From NCBI RefSeq assembly GCF_902364945.1, contig NZ_CABJFS010000003.1:201981-265980 (forward strand): 64,000 bases of DNA, written 5' to 3'. Positions 8,430-16,757 of this stretch are shown here, piece after piece. This stretch comes from Collinsella aerofaciens. GTDB taxonomy: Bacteria > Actinomycetota > Coriobacteriia > Coriobacteriales > Coriobacteriaceae. Both the position numbers and the translations under genes were made by a program. The notes under the pieces are model-generated. The model was not told the origin of the DNA. It was given only the letters and a program-made list of their open reading frames with translations, and ran no database searches. Each line of letters starts with the position of its first letter. Position 1 is the stretch's first letter.

Positions 8430-9068
8430 TTAGAACTCGGCAAATTCGGGAGCTCCGACCTCAATCTCCTCACGCCCCGCCATAAGCTCGCGCATCTTAG
8501 CACAAAACGGCTCCTGCTCCCCCTCTTTAAACACTAAATGAATCGTAACGGCATCCGCGTAATCGGTATCCGAAACCTTGGCACCCGAATCCTGCGCCAA
8601 ACGAAGTACCTGCTCGTACTGCGAATAGGCCACATGCACGTCAACCGGCACGACGCTTGTCATCTCGACGATTTGCCCGGCCTCCCGAGCAGCCGCCACC
8701 GCCTCCTGTGTCGCCGCCGTATAGGCTCGTACCAAGCCACCAGGCCCTAACAGCGTGCCACCAAAATAGCGCGTCACAACGCAGCATACGTTTTTAAGTC
8801 CCGCACCGCGCAGCACCTCGAGCGTCGGCATTCCGCTCGTGCGGCTCGGCTCACCATCATCGCTCTGACGCTCACGTCCATCGACCAAAATCCACGCGGG
8901 AACATTGTGTCGAGCGTCGTAATGACGCTTTCGAACCATCTCGATAAAGGCATTCGCCTCATCCTCGGACTCAATATGGACCAGCTGGGCAATAAACCGG
9001 CTCTTGCGGTCCACAAACTCGCCCGAAGCCTCAATATTCGATTGCAGAGTAAAATAGCTGTCCAACAA
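8430..9068 (-). CDS. yigZ: YigZ/IMPACT family protein
   Basis: A 212-residue cytoplasmic protein of the UPF0029/IMPACT family. The N-terminal domain shows the core motifs DDGEPSRTSGMPTLEVLRG (about residues 65-83) and RYFGGTLLGPGGLVRAYT (about 100-117). A ferredoxin-like C-terminal domain follows. In eukaryotes IMPACT regulates the kinase GCN2; in bacteria the role is unclear, with links to ribosome or nucleic-acid binding suggested. Length fits the family. It converges with the preceding gene and lies upstream of the rnpB region. Confidence 0.9.
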   Translation of the reverse strand: MLDSYFTLQSNIEASGEFVDRKSRFIAQLVHIESEDEANAFIEMVRKRHYDARHNVPAWILVDGRERQSDDGEPSRTSGMPTLEVLRGAGLKNVCCVVTRYFGGTLLGPGGLVRAYTAATQEAVAAAREAGQIVEMTSVVPVDVHVAYSQYEQVLRLAQDSGAKVSDTDYADAVTIHLVFKEGEQEPFCAKMRELMAGREEIEVGAPEFAEF

Positions 9069-9180
9069 AGCCCCTCAACAACAAGCAAAGCAACAAACAG
9101 CCTCAATAATACGGCAAAGGGTGTACCGTTGCCCTCGCCAACAAGAACGGAAACGCCAATGATGCCGTCACCAACAGCGA

Positions 9181-9278
9181 GACGGCGTCAGCTGAGTCGA
9201 TTTGGCCCGAAAGAGGAGGGAGCACGCCTTATGGCGGCGACCGACGAATGAGCGACAAATCGGCCAGCTGACGCCGTC
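9181..9278. repeat. Nested palindrome next to rnpB
   Basis: GACGGCGTCAGCTG at 9181-9194 is the exact inverse complement of 9265-9278. Inside, CGATTTG and CAAATCG extend the pairing after a small mismatch, and CGCCTTATGGCG forms a central hairpin. It lies just past the 3' end of rnpB and could help end that transcript, but no T run follows. Confidence 0.7.
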
Positions 9279-9294
9279 GCAGCGTCAACAAGAA

Positions 9295-9658
9295 AGCTGA
9301 GTGGGCCTATAAGCCGGGTTCTGTCGTGAACGGTCATTTATCTTGTCTGCACGTTACCATGCAGCTCCACGCACGCTACCCGAACGCGGACCGGGCCGGC
9401 CCATAGCGTTCCTATTCGCGCTTGCTCCGGATGGGGCTTGCCAAGCCGCCGTGTTGCCACGACGCTGGTGGTCTCTTACACCACCGTTTCAGCTTTTCCC
9501 TTTACGCCTTGCGGCGCAGGTGGGAGTCTTCTTTTCTGCGGCGCTTTCCGTCGGATCACTCCGCCCGGCCGTTAGCCGGCATCCCGCCCTCTGGAGCCCG
9601 GACTTTCCTCACGCGTGCTGCAAGCAGCACATCGCGCGACCGTCTGGCCCACTCAGCA
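9295..9658 (-). ncRNA. rnpB: RNase P RNA, bacterial class A
   Basis: The catalytic RNA that trims the 5' leader from tRNA precursors. On the minus strand the conserved GAGGAAAGTCCGGGCTCC (9593-9610) marks the 5' core, and the 3' end carries ACAGAACCCGGCTTATAG, which includes the conserved J15-type 3' region. The ends are set by helix P1: GCTGAGTGGGCC at the 3' end (9296-9307) pairs with its complement at the 5' end near 9646-9657. Length is about 364 nt, normal for the class. The exact ends may differ by a few bases. Confidence 0.93.
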
Positions 9659-9923
9659 GTGCAAGAGTGTAGCACACCGTTGCCGCAGGCAATGGCACAA
9701 CACAAGCGTTCGACACGATAAACCAAGAACCACGCTATGCAGTACAATAGACTTGTCGATGGGCAACGTCGTCAGTCGAAACGACCGCGCTCCGCACCCC
9801 TCCGTCTACTCGGTGCGTTCCCGCCTCCTCCCCGAGGCGGGATGTCGGCATATTTTATGCACCGATAACCAAATAGCAAACAGATAGCCCGGCATCATCG
9901 TGCACCACAGCTGCAAATGCAAA
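9659..9923. other. Gene-free spacer between rnpB and rpsA with three consecutive hairpins
   Basis: No protein gene is convincing here. On the plus strand a TACAAT at 9743 is followed by three stem-loops in a row: CGCACC/GGTGCG (9793-9817), CCCGCCTC/GAGGCGGG (9820-9841) and TCGGCATA/TATGCACCGA (9845-9865). They could belong to a small structured RNA on either strand; I cannot assign it to a known family. The rnpB promoter must lie at the left edge on the minus strand, where TACACT is a plausible -10 about 10 bases before the RNA. Confidence 0.35.
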
Positions 9924-9954
9924 AAGGGACCCGTCCATTGCGGACGGATCCCTT
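9924..9954 (-). terminator. Terminator of rpsA
   Basis: AAGGGACCCGTCC at 9924-9936 pairs with GGACGGATCCCTT at 9942-9954. On the minus strand the stem is followed by TTTTTGC. Confidence 0.8.
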
Positions 9955-9978
9955 AAAACAAGTGATCGTCAAACCGAT

Positions 9979-11145
9979 TTACTCGGCGTCGGTCTCCTCG
10001 TCCTTCTTCTCGGAAGGCAGCGGGGTGACCTCAATCTCGACGCCCAGAGTCTCAGCAGCGGACTTCATGGACAGGGAGATACGACGACGGTCGAGGTCGA
10101 TCTCCATGACCTTGACCTGAACCTTGTCGCCCACGTGGGTGACCTGAGAAGGCTGATCGACGTGCTTGTTGGCCATCTCGGAGATATGCACCAGGCCCTC
10201 GATGCCCTCGCCCAGGTCGACGAAAGCGCCGAACGGGACAAGCTTGGTCACAGTGCCCTCGACGATAGCACCGACGGGGTACTTCTTGACCAGTGCGCGC
10301 CACGGATCCTCGGTGGTCTGCTTGAGACCCAGGGAGATACGCTCGCGGTTGAGATCGACGTCGAGAACCTCGACCTCGACCTCCTGGCCGACCTTGACAA
10401 CCTCGGAAGGATGGTTGACGTGGTTCCAGGAGAGCTCGGAGATGTGGATGAGGCCGTCGATGCCGCCGAGGTCGACGAAGGCGCCGAAGTCGACGATGGA
10501 GGAAACGGTGCCCTGGAGACGCATGCCAGACTTGAGCTTGGACAGGATCTCGGAGCGCTCGGCCTTACGGGACTCCTCAAGCACGACACGACGGGAGAGG
10601 ACAACGTTGTTGCGGTTGCGGTCCATCTCGATGACGCGGGCCTCGATGCGGGTGCCCATGTAGGAGGTGAGGTCCTTGACACGACGGAGGTCGACGAGGG
10701 AAGCGGGCAGGAAGCCACGCAGGCCGATGTCGAGGATCAGGCCGCCCTTGACAACCTCGATAACCTCGCCCTCGACGTTCTCGCCGGAGTTGAACTTCTC
10801 CTCGATGCGGTTCCAAGCACGCTCGTACTCGGCACGCTTCTTGGACAGGACCAGACGACCGTCCTTGTCCTCCTTCTGGAGAACCAGGGCCTCGATGGGA
10901 TCACCGAGTGCAACGATGTCTGCAGGGTTAGCGTCCTTGCGGATGGACAGCTCGCGGACCGGGATAACGCCCTCGGACTTGAATCCGATGTCAACGAGCA
11001 CCTCGTCATGCTCGATCTTAACGACAGTGCCGTTAACGAGATCGCCCTCATCAAAGTCGGTAATCGTACCGTCGATGAGGTTGTTCATCTCCTCCTCGTT
11101 GACATCGTCAAGAGAGAAAATGGACGAGTTCTGAATCTCACTCAA
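9979..11145 (-). CDS. rpsA: 30S ribosomal protein S1
   Basis: A 388-residue RNA-binding protein that helps mRNA bind the 30S subunit. Four S1 (OB-fold) repeats are visible, starting near GDLVNGTVVKIEHDEVLVDIG (split at residue 35), NVEGEVIEVVKGGLILDIG (about 120), RLQGTVSSIVDFGAFVDLG (about 205) and IVEGTVTKLVPFGAFVDLG (about 290). Four repeats and an acidic C-terminus are normal in actinobacteria and Gram-positives; E. coli has six. The start codon is TTG, supported by AAAGGGG eight bases upstream and an in-frame stop just before it. It has its own terminator. Confidence 0.93.
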   Translation of the reverse strand: MSEIQNSSIFSLDDVNEEEMNNLIDGTITDFDEGDLVNGTVVKIEHDEVLVDIGFKSEGVIPVRELSIRKDANPADIVALGDPIEALVLQKEDKDGRLVLSKKRAEYERAWNRIEEKFNSGENVEGEVIEVVKGGLILDIGLRGFLPASLVDLRRVKDLTSYMGTRIEARVIEMDRNRNNVVLSRRVVLEESRKAERSEILSKLKSGMRLQGTVSSIVDFGAFVDLGGIDGLIHISELSWNHVNHPSEVVKVGQEVEVEVLDVDLNRERISLGLKQTTEDPWRALVKKYPVGAIVEGTVTKLVPFGAFVDLGEGIEGLVHISEMANKHVDQPSQVTHVGDKVQVKVMEIDLDRRRISLSMKSAAETLGVEIEVTPLPSEKKDEETDAE

Positions 11146-11461
11146 AGGTGGACCCCTTTCGAACTACGGGGCCCCGATTGCTAGGACCTACAGAAGGGTG
11201 CGACAAGCACACAACGTTTAGGAACACTCGGGAGCCGACAGATACTGATGTGACGCTTATGCAATCACGTTCGTATAGGTTACGGGGAAATGGGTTCGAT
11301 TTCAAGCGTGAACTGCCATTTTTTACTCGTGTGGAGACTTTTTCGTAATCTTATGGACAGCTGTCTCCACAACTTGACGATAAGCAGTTTTCCCATACGC
11401 CTTTAGGGTAAAGTATCCGGAGCCAACGATTCTGGAACGATTTATCGAGAAAGGTGCCCGC
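11146..11461. other. Divergent spacer between rpsA and a HAD gene
   Basis: Contains the promoters of both genes but no gene. An inverted repeat GTGGAGAC (11331-11338) and GTCTCCAC (11363-11370) brackets a short AT-rich stretch and could be an operator. A TTGACG at 11374 is a possible -35 for the plus-strand gene, without a convincing -10. Confidence 0.4.
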
Positions 11462-12220
11462 GTGCTCAAAGCAGTCGTTTTCGATATGGACGAGACGCTT
11501 CTTAGCATTAACCTCAACGCATTCATCCTTCGCTATTTTAAGGATGTCTCGTCGATGCTCGCGGACATCGGGCGACGCAGCCGCGGTGGCACGATGGCAC
11601 GCCTGGGCACGATTCTGGTCGATCTCAACGCCAATCGTAGAAGCGGCACGGATAATCGCACCAATCTGGAGTTCTACCAAGAAGAGGTTGAGCGCCGGTG
11701 CGGCATTTGCCTCTCGGACCCACTTATCTACGAGGCGTTTACCTACTACGATCACGAAGTTCTGCCGTACAAGAACGACGACATGATCAACGCGAAAGCC
11801 ATGCCGGGTGCGCACGCCGCGCTTCAGGCGGTACAGGACGCAGGGCTGCGCTGCGCGCTCTTCACCAACCCCAGCTTTCCTCAAGGCGCCATCGAGTGCC
11901 GCATGGGCTGGGGCGACCTGGCCGACGCCCCCTTTGAGCTCGTCACGCACATGGGAAACGCCACCCGCTGCAAGCCTGATGCCACCTACTATCTAGAGCA
12001 GCTTCAGGTGATGGGACTCGAACCGCACGAGGTCCTTATGGTGGGCAACGATCCCAAACGCGACTTCCCTAGTCCCGCCTGCGGCATTCAGACTGCCTAT
12101 GTAGGCCAGGGCAAGCCCAACCGAGTCACCTGGCGCGGAACCATGGAAGGCTTCGCCCGCGACTTTAACGCCGTAGTAGAAGCCTTCTACGAACACCAAG
12201 TAGCCGACGAACTGTCCTAG
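11462..12220 (+). CDS. HAD-superfamily hydrolase
   Basis: A 252-residue phosphatase-type protein. FDMDETLL (residues 6-13) is HAD motif I with both catalytic aspartates, FTNPSF near residue 139 is motif II, CKPDATYY near 170 supplies the motif III lysine, and VGNDPKRDF near 195 is motif IV. A helical cap lies between motifs I and II. The substrate is unknown. The start is GTG with AGAAAGG upstream. The stop overlaps the stop of the convergent cyuA gene: the four bases CTAG at 12217-12220 provide TAG on both strands, leaving no space for a terminator. Confidence 0.82.
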   Translation: MLKAVVFDMDETLLSINLNAFILRYFKDVSSMLADIGRRSRGGTMARLGTILVDLNANRRSGTDNRTNLEFYQEEVERRCGICLSDPLIYEAFTYYDHEVLPYKNDDMINAKAMPGAHAALQAVQDAGLRCALFTNPSFPQGAIECRMGWGDLADAPFELVTHMGNATRCKPDATYYLEQLQVMGLEPHEVLMVGNDPKRDFPSPACGIQTAYVGQGKPNRVTWRGTMEGFARDFNAVVEAFYEHQVADELS

Positions 12221-13536
12221 CACACTTGGGTTTTGCCGATCATGATGTTGAGGATCTCGACGTCGGTATCTTTCATGCCCACACGGCCTACGTAGCCCAT
12301 ACTGGCGATTGTCTGCTCAACGGTATCCTGGATCAGGCCCTCGCCGGCACGGAAGCCGCGGCCTTGCATGGCCATATCGTGACCCAAAATCGCCGCATCA
12401 ACGGCAGCGGAAATCTTGGCGGCGCAACTTGCCTTGGCGCCATCGCACACGATGCCGCCCACGTTACCGAGCGTATTGGAGACCGTCGCACCGATTTGCT
12501 CGCGCGTGCCACCGCACAGCCAGGTAATCGCAGCGCCGGCGCCACACGCGGCGCAAATAGCACCGCAAAACGCCGAGAGCGCACCGATATAGCTCTTGAT
12601 ATGCACGGCAATGAGATCGGACAGCATCACGGCGCGCACCAGGCGGTCGTGGTCGCAGCGCAGGTACTCGGCATACTCCATAACGGGCAGTGCGCAGGTA
12701 ATGCCCTGGTTGCCCGAGCCACACACAATGGCGACCGGCAGCGCGCAGCCGTTCATGCGGGCGTCGGACCCGGCGGCGGCACGGGCACGGGCACGGCAGG
12801 CAACGTCATCGGCACGAGCACCCAGCAGCGTACGGCCAACCTCGGCACCCCAAGCGTGCGCCAGACCCTCGGCGCTGATCGCGCCGTTCAGCTCGATCTG
12901 ACGCTCAACGGCAGCGCGAGCGCCCTCAATGTCGCCGTCCTCGATAAAGTCGACAATGGACTCAATCGACATGGGCGTATCGGCATTATCTGCTGCCCGC
13001 TCGGCCACCACGCGCTCGGCGCAGGCGGCACACTCCCCCGCCGACTTGCCGCACACCGGAATACCGTCGAGCGTATGGCACGTGACATTGGTGTGGTGGT
13101 CGGTAATCTCGACGACCGCGGTATGGCCCCCGGCCGTGGCAGTCACCTTGATGTAGAGGTTGGGCACACCCTCGACAAGCGATACACCGCAGTAACCGGC
13201 ATCGGCGAGGAGCTCGGCCACGCGAGCACGATCTTCGTCGTTAACGCTCTCGAGCACCTCGAGCGTGCTCTTGGCGTCACCGCCCACGGCACCCAGCACG
13301 GCTGCCGCTTCAATACCGTGCATACCGCCCGAGTTGGGCACGGTCACGCTCTTAACGTTCTTGATGATGTTGCCCGAGCAGGCAACGTCCATATGATCGG
13401 GTTCGCAACCGAGCGTCTGGCTCGCCAGCGCCGCTGCATAGGCAACGGCAATAGGCTCGGTGCAGCCGAGCGCACAGACAAGCTCGTGGTTCAAAACGTC
13501 GCAAAACGCGGCATCACGAAGGGAATCGGTAGGCAT
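12217..13536 (-). CDS. cyuA: L-cysteine desulfidase family protein (CyuA/YhaM, UPF0597)
   Basis: A 439-residue protein closely resembling E. coli YhaM/CyuA, which breaks cysteine down to pyruvate, ammonia and sulfide using an iron-sulfur cluster. Shared features are ALGCTEPIAVAYAAA near residue 22, SVTVPNSGGMHG near 61, CGSGNQGITCALPV near 270, and VCDGAKASCAAK near 365. The conserved cysteines in the first and later motifs fit cluster binding. The start at 13536 has AGGAGA upstream. It converges with a HAD gene (4-bp overlap at the stops) and diverges from rpiB, with two palindromic operator-like sites between. Confidence 0.8.
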   Translation of the reverse strand: MPTDSLRDAAFCDVLNHELVCALGCTEPIAVAYAAALASQTLGCEPDHMDVACSGNIIKNVKSVTVPNSGGMHGIEAAAVLGAVGGDAKSTLEVLESVNDEDRARVAELLADAGYCGVSLVEGVPNLYIKVTATAGGHTAVVEITDHHTNVTCHTLDGIPVCGKSAGECAACAERVVAERAADNADTPMSIESIVDFIEDGDIEGARAAVERQIELNGAISAEGLAHAWGAEVGRTLLGARADDVACRARARAAAGSDARMNGCALPVAIVCGSGNQGITCALPVMEYAEYLRCDHDRLVRAVMLSDLIAVHIKSYIGALSAFCGAICAACGAGAAITWLCGGTREQIGATVSNTLGNVGGIVCDGAKASCAAKISAAVDAAILGHDMAMQGRGFRAGEGLIQDTVEQTIASMGYVGRVGMKDTDVEILNIMIGKTQVC

Positions 13537-13637
13537 AGGTATCTCCTGCTTACATAACGAACTGGGCTCTCGATAAAAGTTAGCTCTTTTATTTGATAAC
13601 AATGCATCAAAAACCGCAACCATAGTTCCGGCAGACG

Positions 13638-13726
13638 GCGCTCGAGCGCAAACTGACGGCATTCATTCATGAGAAGCCGGTCTTGTTGCCTGCTAAAACG
13701 TTTGACCAAAAAACGCTCGAGCGTTT
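13638..13726. promoter_or_regulatory. Two operator-like palindromes between cyuA and rpiB
   Basis: GCGCTCGAGCGC at 13638-13649 and AAACGCTCGAGCGTTT at 13711-13726 are both perfect palindromes sharing the core CGCTCGAGCG, 75 bases apart. The second starts four bases after a TTGACC (13702-13707) that would be a good -35 for rpiB, so a bound protein would block that promoter. The AAACG and CGTTT half-sites resemble those of LacI-type repressors. The regulator is not in the window. Confidence 0.45.
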
Positions 13727-13808
13727 ACGTAAAAGTCGCGCTATCATGCAGACGAACGCGGTAAACACCTTTAGCATTTGCGCCGCACAGACCAGAGAGG
13801 AACCATCC

Positions 13809-14276
13809 ATGAAGATCGGTATCGGTAACGACCACGCCGCCGTCGAGCTCAAGAACATCATTTCCGAGCACCTGAAGGAGCGCGGCTGCGAGGTCGTGAA
13901 CTTTGGCACCGACACCTCCGAGAGCTTCGACTACCCCATCGCCGGTTACAAGGTGGGCAAGGCCGTTGCCAACGGTGACGTCGACCTGGGTATCCTGATC
14001 TGCGGTACCGGCGTCGGGATCAGCCTGGCTGCCAACAAGGTCGAGGGCGTACGCGCCGTCGTGTGCTCCGAGCCCTTCAGCGCCAAGCTCTCGCGCATGC
14101 ACAACAACACCAACGTGCTCGCCTTTGGCGCCCGCGTCGTGGGCTCCGAGCTCGCCAAGATGATTGTCGACGAATGGCTCGACGCCGAGTTTGAGGGCGG
14201 CCGCCACGAGCGTCGCGTTAATCTCCTCAACGAGATCGACCAGACCCGCGGACTAAAGATTGTCGACGAGGCCTAA
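13809..14276 (+). CDS. rpiB: Ribose-5-phosphate isomerase B (RpiB/LacAB family)
   Basis: Interconverts ribose 5-phosphate and ribulose 5-phosphate in the pentose phosphate pathway. 155 residues, normal for the family. MKIGIGNDHAAVELK at the N-terminus, ILICGTGVGISLAANK (catalytic cysteine near residue 66) and GVRAVVCSEPFSAKLSRMHNN with its catalytic histidine are all present. RpiB and the galactose-6-phosphate isomerase subunits share these motifs, so a sugar-specific relative remains possible. AGAGGAA precedes the start. A strong terminator follows. Confidence 0.85.
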   Translation: MKIGIGNDHAAVELKNIISEHLKERGCEVVNFGTDTSESFDYPIAGYKVGKAVANGDVDLGILICGTGVGISLAANKVEGVRAVVCSEPFSAKLSRMHNNTNVLAFGARVVGSELAKMIVDEWLDAEFEGGRHERRVNLLNEIDQTRGLKIVDEA

Positions 14277-14303
14277 AGACTTACAAAGCCATACGCTAGC
14301 GCC

Positions 14304-14338
14304 AGCCCCCGCCCGGAAGAAACATCCGGACGGGGGCT
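14304..14338 (+). terminator. Terminator of rpiB
   Basis: AGCCCCCGCCCGGA (14304-14317) pairs with TCCGGACGGGGGCT (14325-14338), followed by CTTTAG and a further T-rich stretch. Confidence 0.75.
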
Positions 14339-14384
14339 CTTTAGTAGTTTTCTATGCGTTTACCAAAAATCTACCGGAATAAAA

Positions 14385-14414
14385 GGGCGCCGCGGTTGGA
14401 ATTCCGCGGCGCCC
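14385..14414 (-). terminator. Terminator of ndk
   Basis: GGGCGCCGCGG and CCGCGGCGCCC form a perfect 11-bp stem with an 8-base loop. On the minus strand TTTTATTCC follows. Confidence 0.85.
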
Positions 14415-14452
14415 AAGCCACACGCTAACAGCTTTAAGGAGTCAAAGCTGGT

Positions 14453-14857
14453 TTAGCCAAAGAAGCGCTTGATCTCGATCTCGGCGTTCTCCAGGCAGTC
14501 GGAACCGTGGATCACGTTGGCGTTGACATCGACAGCGAAGTCGCCGCGGATGGTGCCAGGAGCAGCATCAAGCGGGTTGGTAGCGCCCATAAGGGTGCGC
14601 ATCTTGGAAACAGCGGAGAGACCAGAAACGACCATCTTGACGACCGGACCGCTCGTCATAAAGTCGCAGAGACCGCCAAAGAAGGGCTTGTCGGCCAGAT
14701 GGGCGTAGTGCTCCTCGACGGTAGCGCGCTCGAGCGTGGTCATCTCCATGCGCTCGATGACAAGGCCGCTGCGCTCAATACGAGCAACGATCTCGCCGAT
14801 CTTGCGGTCGCGCACGGCGTCGGGCTTAATCATGATGAAGGTCTTCTCGATAGCCAT
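14453..14857 (-). CDS. ndk: Nucleoside diphosphate kinase
   Basis: Balances nucleoside triphosphate pools by phosphate transfer through a histidine. 134 residues, slightly short of the usual 135-150 but complete. MAIEKTFIMIKPDAVRDRKIG is typical of the N-terminus (shown to the first 20 residues only in part), and NVIHGSD near residue 115 holds the catalytic histidine. The start at 14857 has GAAAGG before it and fits the family; the reading frame continues upstream without a better site. It stands alone with its own terminator. Confidence 0.93.
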   Translation of the reverse strand: MAIEKTFIMIKPDAVRDRKIGEIVARIERSGLVIERMEMTTLERATVEEHYAHLADKPFFGGLCDFMTSGPVVKMVVSGLSAVSKMRTLMGATNPLDAAPGTIRGDFAVDVNANVIHGSDCLENAEIEIKRFFG

Positions 14858-15242
14858 AAGGTAGCCTTTCAAGTAGGTTCGCGCGTGCCCAAGTCCCATT
14901 CCGGCACCCGCCTGGACTGCATCGTAACAGAGTTTTAGCTGCAGTTAAACAAAAAGCTGTTTATTGAAACGCTGCAATTTATTAAAGCGCTCCATATGTG
15001 TCACTTCTGTTTCGAAGCCCGATTAGAGTACCATCCGACCGCCCATCAACCACATCGAACAGAGCAGACGGTCGGTTGCCACCCGCGAACGTACCCCCTT
15101 CACAACCTGCCCAAAGGTCCTACAGAAGTTCTCGACAAGCCCCTCCCCCATAGCAACAAAATACGGACGCCCACATCAGCAGACGCCCGTAAAGCAAAAA
15201 ACGATTCCTCAATAAATGGCAAAAACGGCTTCGGCCAAACCC
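14858..15242. other. Spacer between argH and ndk
   Basis: No convincing gene. On the minus strand the right part carries the ndk promoter region, and a terminator for argH lies at the left (listed separately). A CCGACCG/CGGTCGG inverted repeat occurs around 15037-15070. The AT-rich stretch 14935-14995 would suit a promoter, but no clear -35/-10 pair can be fixed. Confidence 0.3.
15163..15190 (-). terminator. Probable terminator of argH
   Basis: ACGGACG (15163-15169) pairs with CGCCCGT (15184-15190) through one G-U. On the minus strand ATTTTG follows. The stem is modest. Confidence 0.55.
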
Positions 15243-16673
15243 TTATTTTATCCCGTGGCCCATCTCGACGACCTTGGTCAGCGATCCAAACACGCCCTCG
15301 TCGGCCACGAGCTGCGCCTCGGCACGCTGCAGCTGCACGGCAACGGCGGCAGGGGCGGTACCGCCCTCGGTCGTACGCGCGGCGACAATCGACGGGATGT
15401 CGAGCGCCTCGGTAATATCGCGTTCAAAGAGCGGGCTTGCCTCCTGGAACACCTCAAACGGCAGGTCCTCAAGATTGCAGCCGCGCTTCTCACACATCAG
15501 AACCAGATGTCCCACCACGGCATGTGCCTCGCGGAACGGCAGGCCACGCTTGGCCAGGTAATCGGCAACATCGGTAGCGGCAAGGTGCCCCACGCCGCAC
15601 TCGCGCGCCATGGCATCCTCGTTGACGGCCCAAGTCGAAATCATACCGGCCATAACCGACAGGCACTGCATGAGTGTGTGAGCGGTATCGAGCGCGCCCT
15701 CCTTGTCCTCCTGCAAGTCCTTGTTATAAGCAAGCGGCAGGCCCTTCATGGTTACCAGCAGCTGCACCAGGTTGCCGTACACGCGACCGCTCTTACCGCG
15801 GATAAGCTCGGCAAAGTCGGGATTCTTCTTCTGCGGCATGATAGACGAGCCGGTGGAGTAGGAGTCTGAAAGCGTGATAAAGCCAAATTCGGAGCTCGAC
15901 CACAGCACGATCTCCTCGGAAAGACGCGACAGGTGCATCGCCATGACGGATCCGGCGTAATGCAGATCGAGCAGGAAATCACGGTCGGAAACCGCATCGA
16001 GCGAGTTGGGAATCACGCCCGCAAAGCCAAGTTCGGCAGCCGTCATCTGGCGATCGAGCGGATAGCTCGTACCGGCAAGCGCGGCAGCACCCAGCGGGCA
16101 GTTGTCGGCGGCATCGAAGGCGGCCTTCAGGCGCGTAAAGTCGCGCGCGAACATCCAGGAATACGCCAGCAGATGATGCGACAGCAGAACCGGCTGAGCG
16201 TGCTGCATATGCGTGTAGCCCGGCAGAATCACCTTATCATACTTCTTAGCGGCATCCACCAGCACATGACGAAGCGAAAGATTGGCCTCCATGAGCTCCT
16301 TGGCGAGCGCCTTGACGCCCAGGCGCGTATCGGTCGCAACCTGGTCGTTGCGCGAACGCCCGGTATGCAAGCGCTTGCCAGCCTCGCCGATGCGACGCGT
16401 CAGCTCGCTCTCGATGGACATATGAATGTCCTCGTCATTGATGTCGAAGGTGAAGTTGCCGGCATCGATATCCTGTTCGATTCCGGTCAGGCCCTCGGCA
16501 ATCGCCTGCTCGTCCTCGGCGCTGATGATGCCCTGGGCCGCCAGCATCTTGGCATGCGCCTTAGAACCGGCGATATCCTGCTTATAGAGATGTTTGTCGA
16601 CCGGCAACGACGCGCCAAACTCCTGCGTGACCTCGGCCACGCCCGCCTCAAAACGACCGCCCCAAAGAGCCAT
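15243..16673 (-). CDS. argH: Argininosuccinate lyase
   Basis: Splits argininosuccinate into arginine and fumarate, the last step of arginine synthesis. 476 residues, matching the family. TGRSRNDQVATD near residue 108, THMQHAQPV near 155 (catalytic histidine) and the fumarase-superfamily signature GSSIMPQKKNPD near 277 are all present. The start at 16673 is set by AAAGGAG eight bases upstream and by the MALWGGRF N-terminus shared across the family. argG lies upstream on the same strand but is separated by a terminator and a possible small leader ORF. Confidence 0.95.
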   Translation of the reverse strand: MALWGGRFEAGVAEVTQEFGASLPVDKHLYKQDIAGSKAHAKMLAAQGIISAEDEQAIAEGLTGIEQDIDAGNFTFDINDEDIHMSIESELTRRIGEAGKRLHTGRSRNDQVATDTRLGVKALAKELMEANLSLRHVLVDAAKKYDKVILPGYTHMQHAQPVLLSHHLLAYSWMFARDFTRLKAAFDAADNCPLGAAALAGTSYPLDRQMTAAELGFAGVIPNSLDAVSDRDFLLDLHYAGSVMAMHLSRLSEEIVLWSSSEFGFITLSDSYSTGSSIMPQKKNPDFAELIRGKSGRVYGNLVQLLVTMKGLPLAYNKDLQEDKEGALDTAHTLMQCLSVMAGMISTWAVNEDAMARECGVGHLAATDVADYLAKRGLPFREAHAVVGHLVLMCEKRGCNLEDLPFEVFQEASPLFERDITEALDIPSIVAARTTEGGTAPAAVAVQLQRAEAQLVADEGVFGSLTKVVEMGHGIK

Positions 16674-16757
16674 GGAACCGTCTCCTTTCATCAAATTCCA
16701 AAACAAGCGCCCAAAGCAAGGCACCCTGTCGCTAAAGCGATTTATCAACCGCTAGTC

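Noticed and set aside
9343-9672. Plus-strand ORF within 9343-9672
   Set aside because: It lies antisense to the RNase P RNA, whose conserved core explains the sequence.
11341-11370. Replication origin or DnaA cluster near TTATGGACA
   Set aside because: Only one imperfect box, no AT-rich unwinding region and no dnaA or dnaN nearby.
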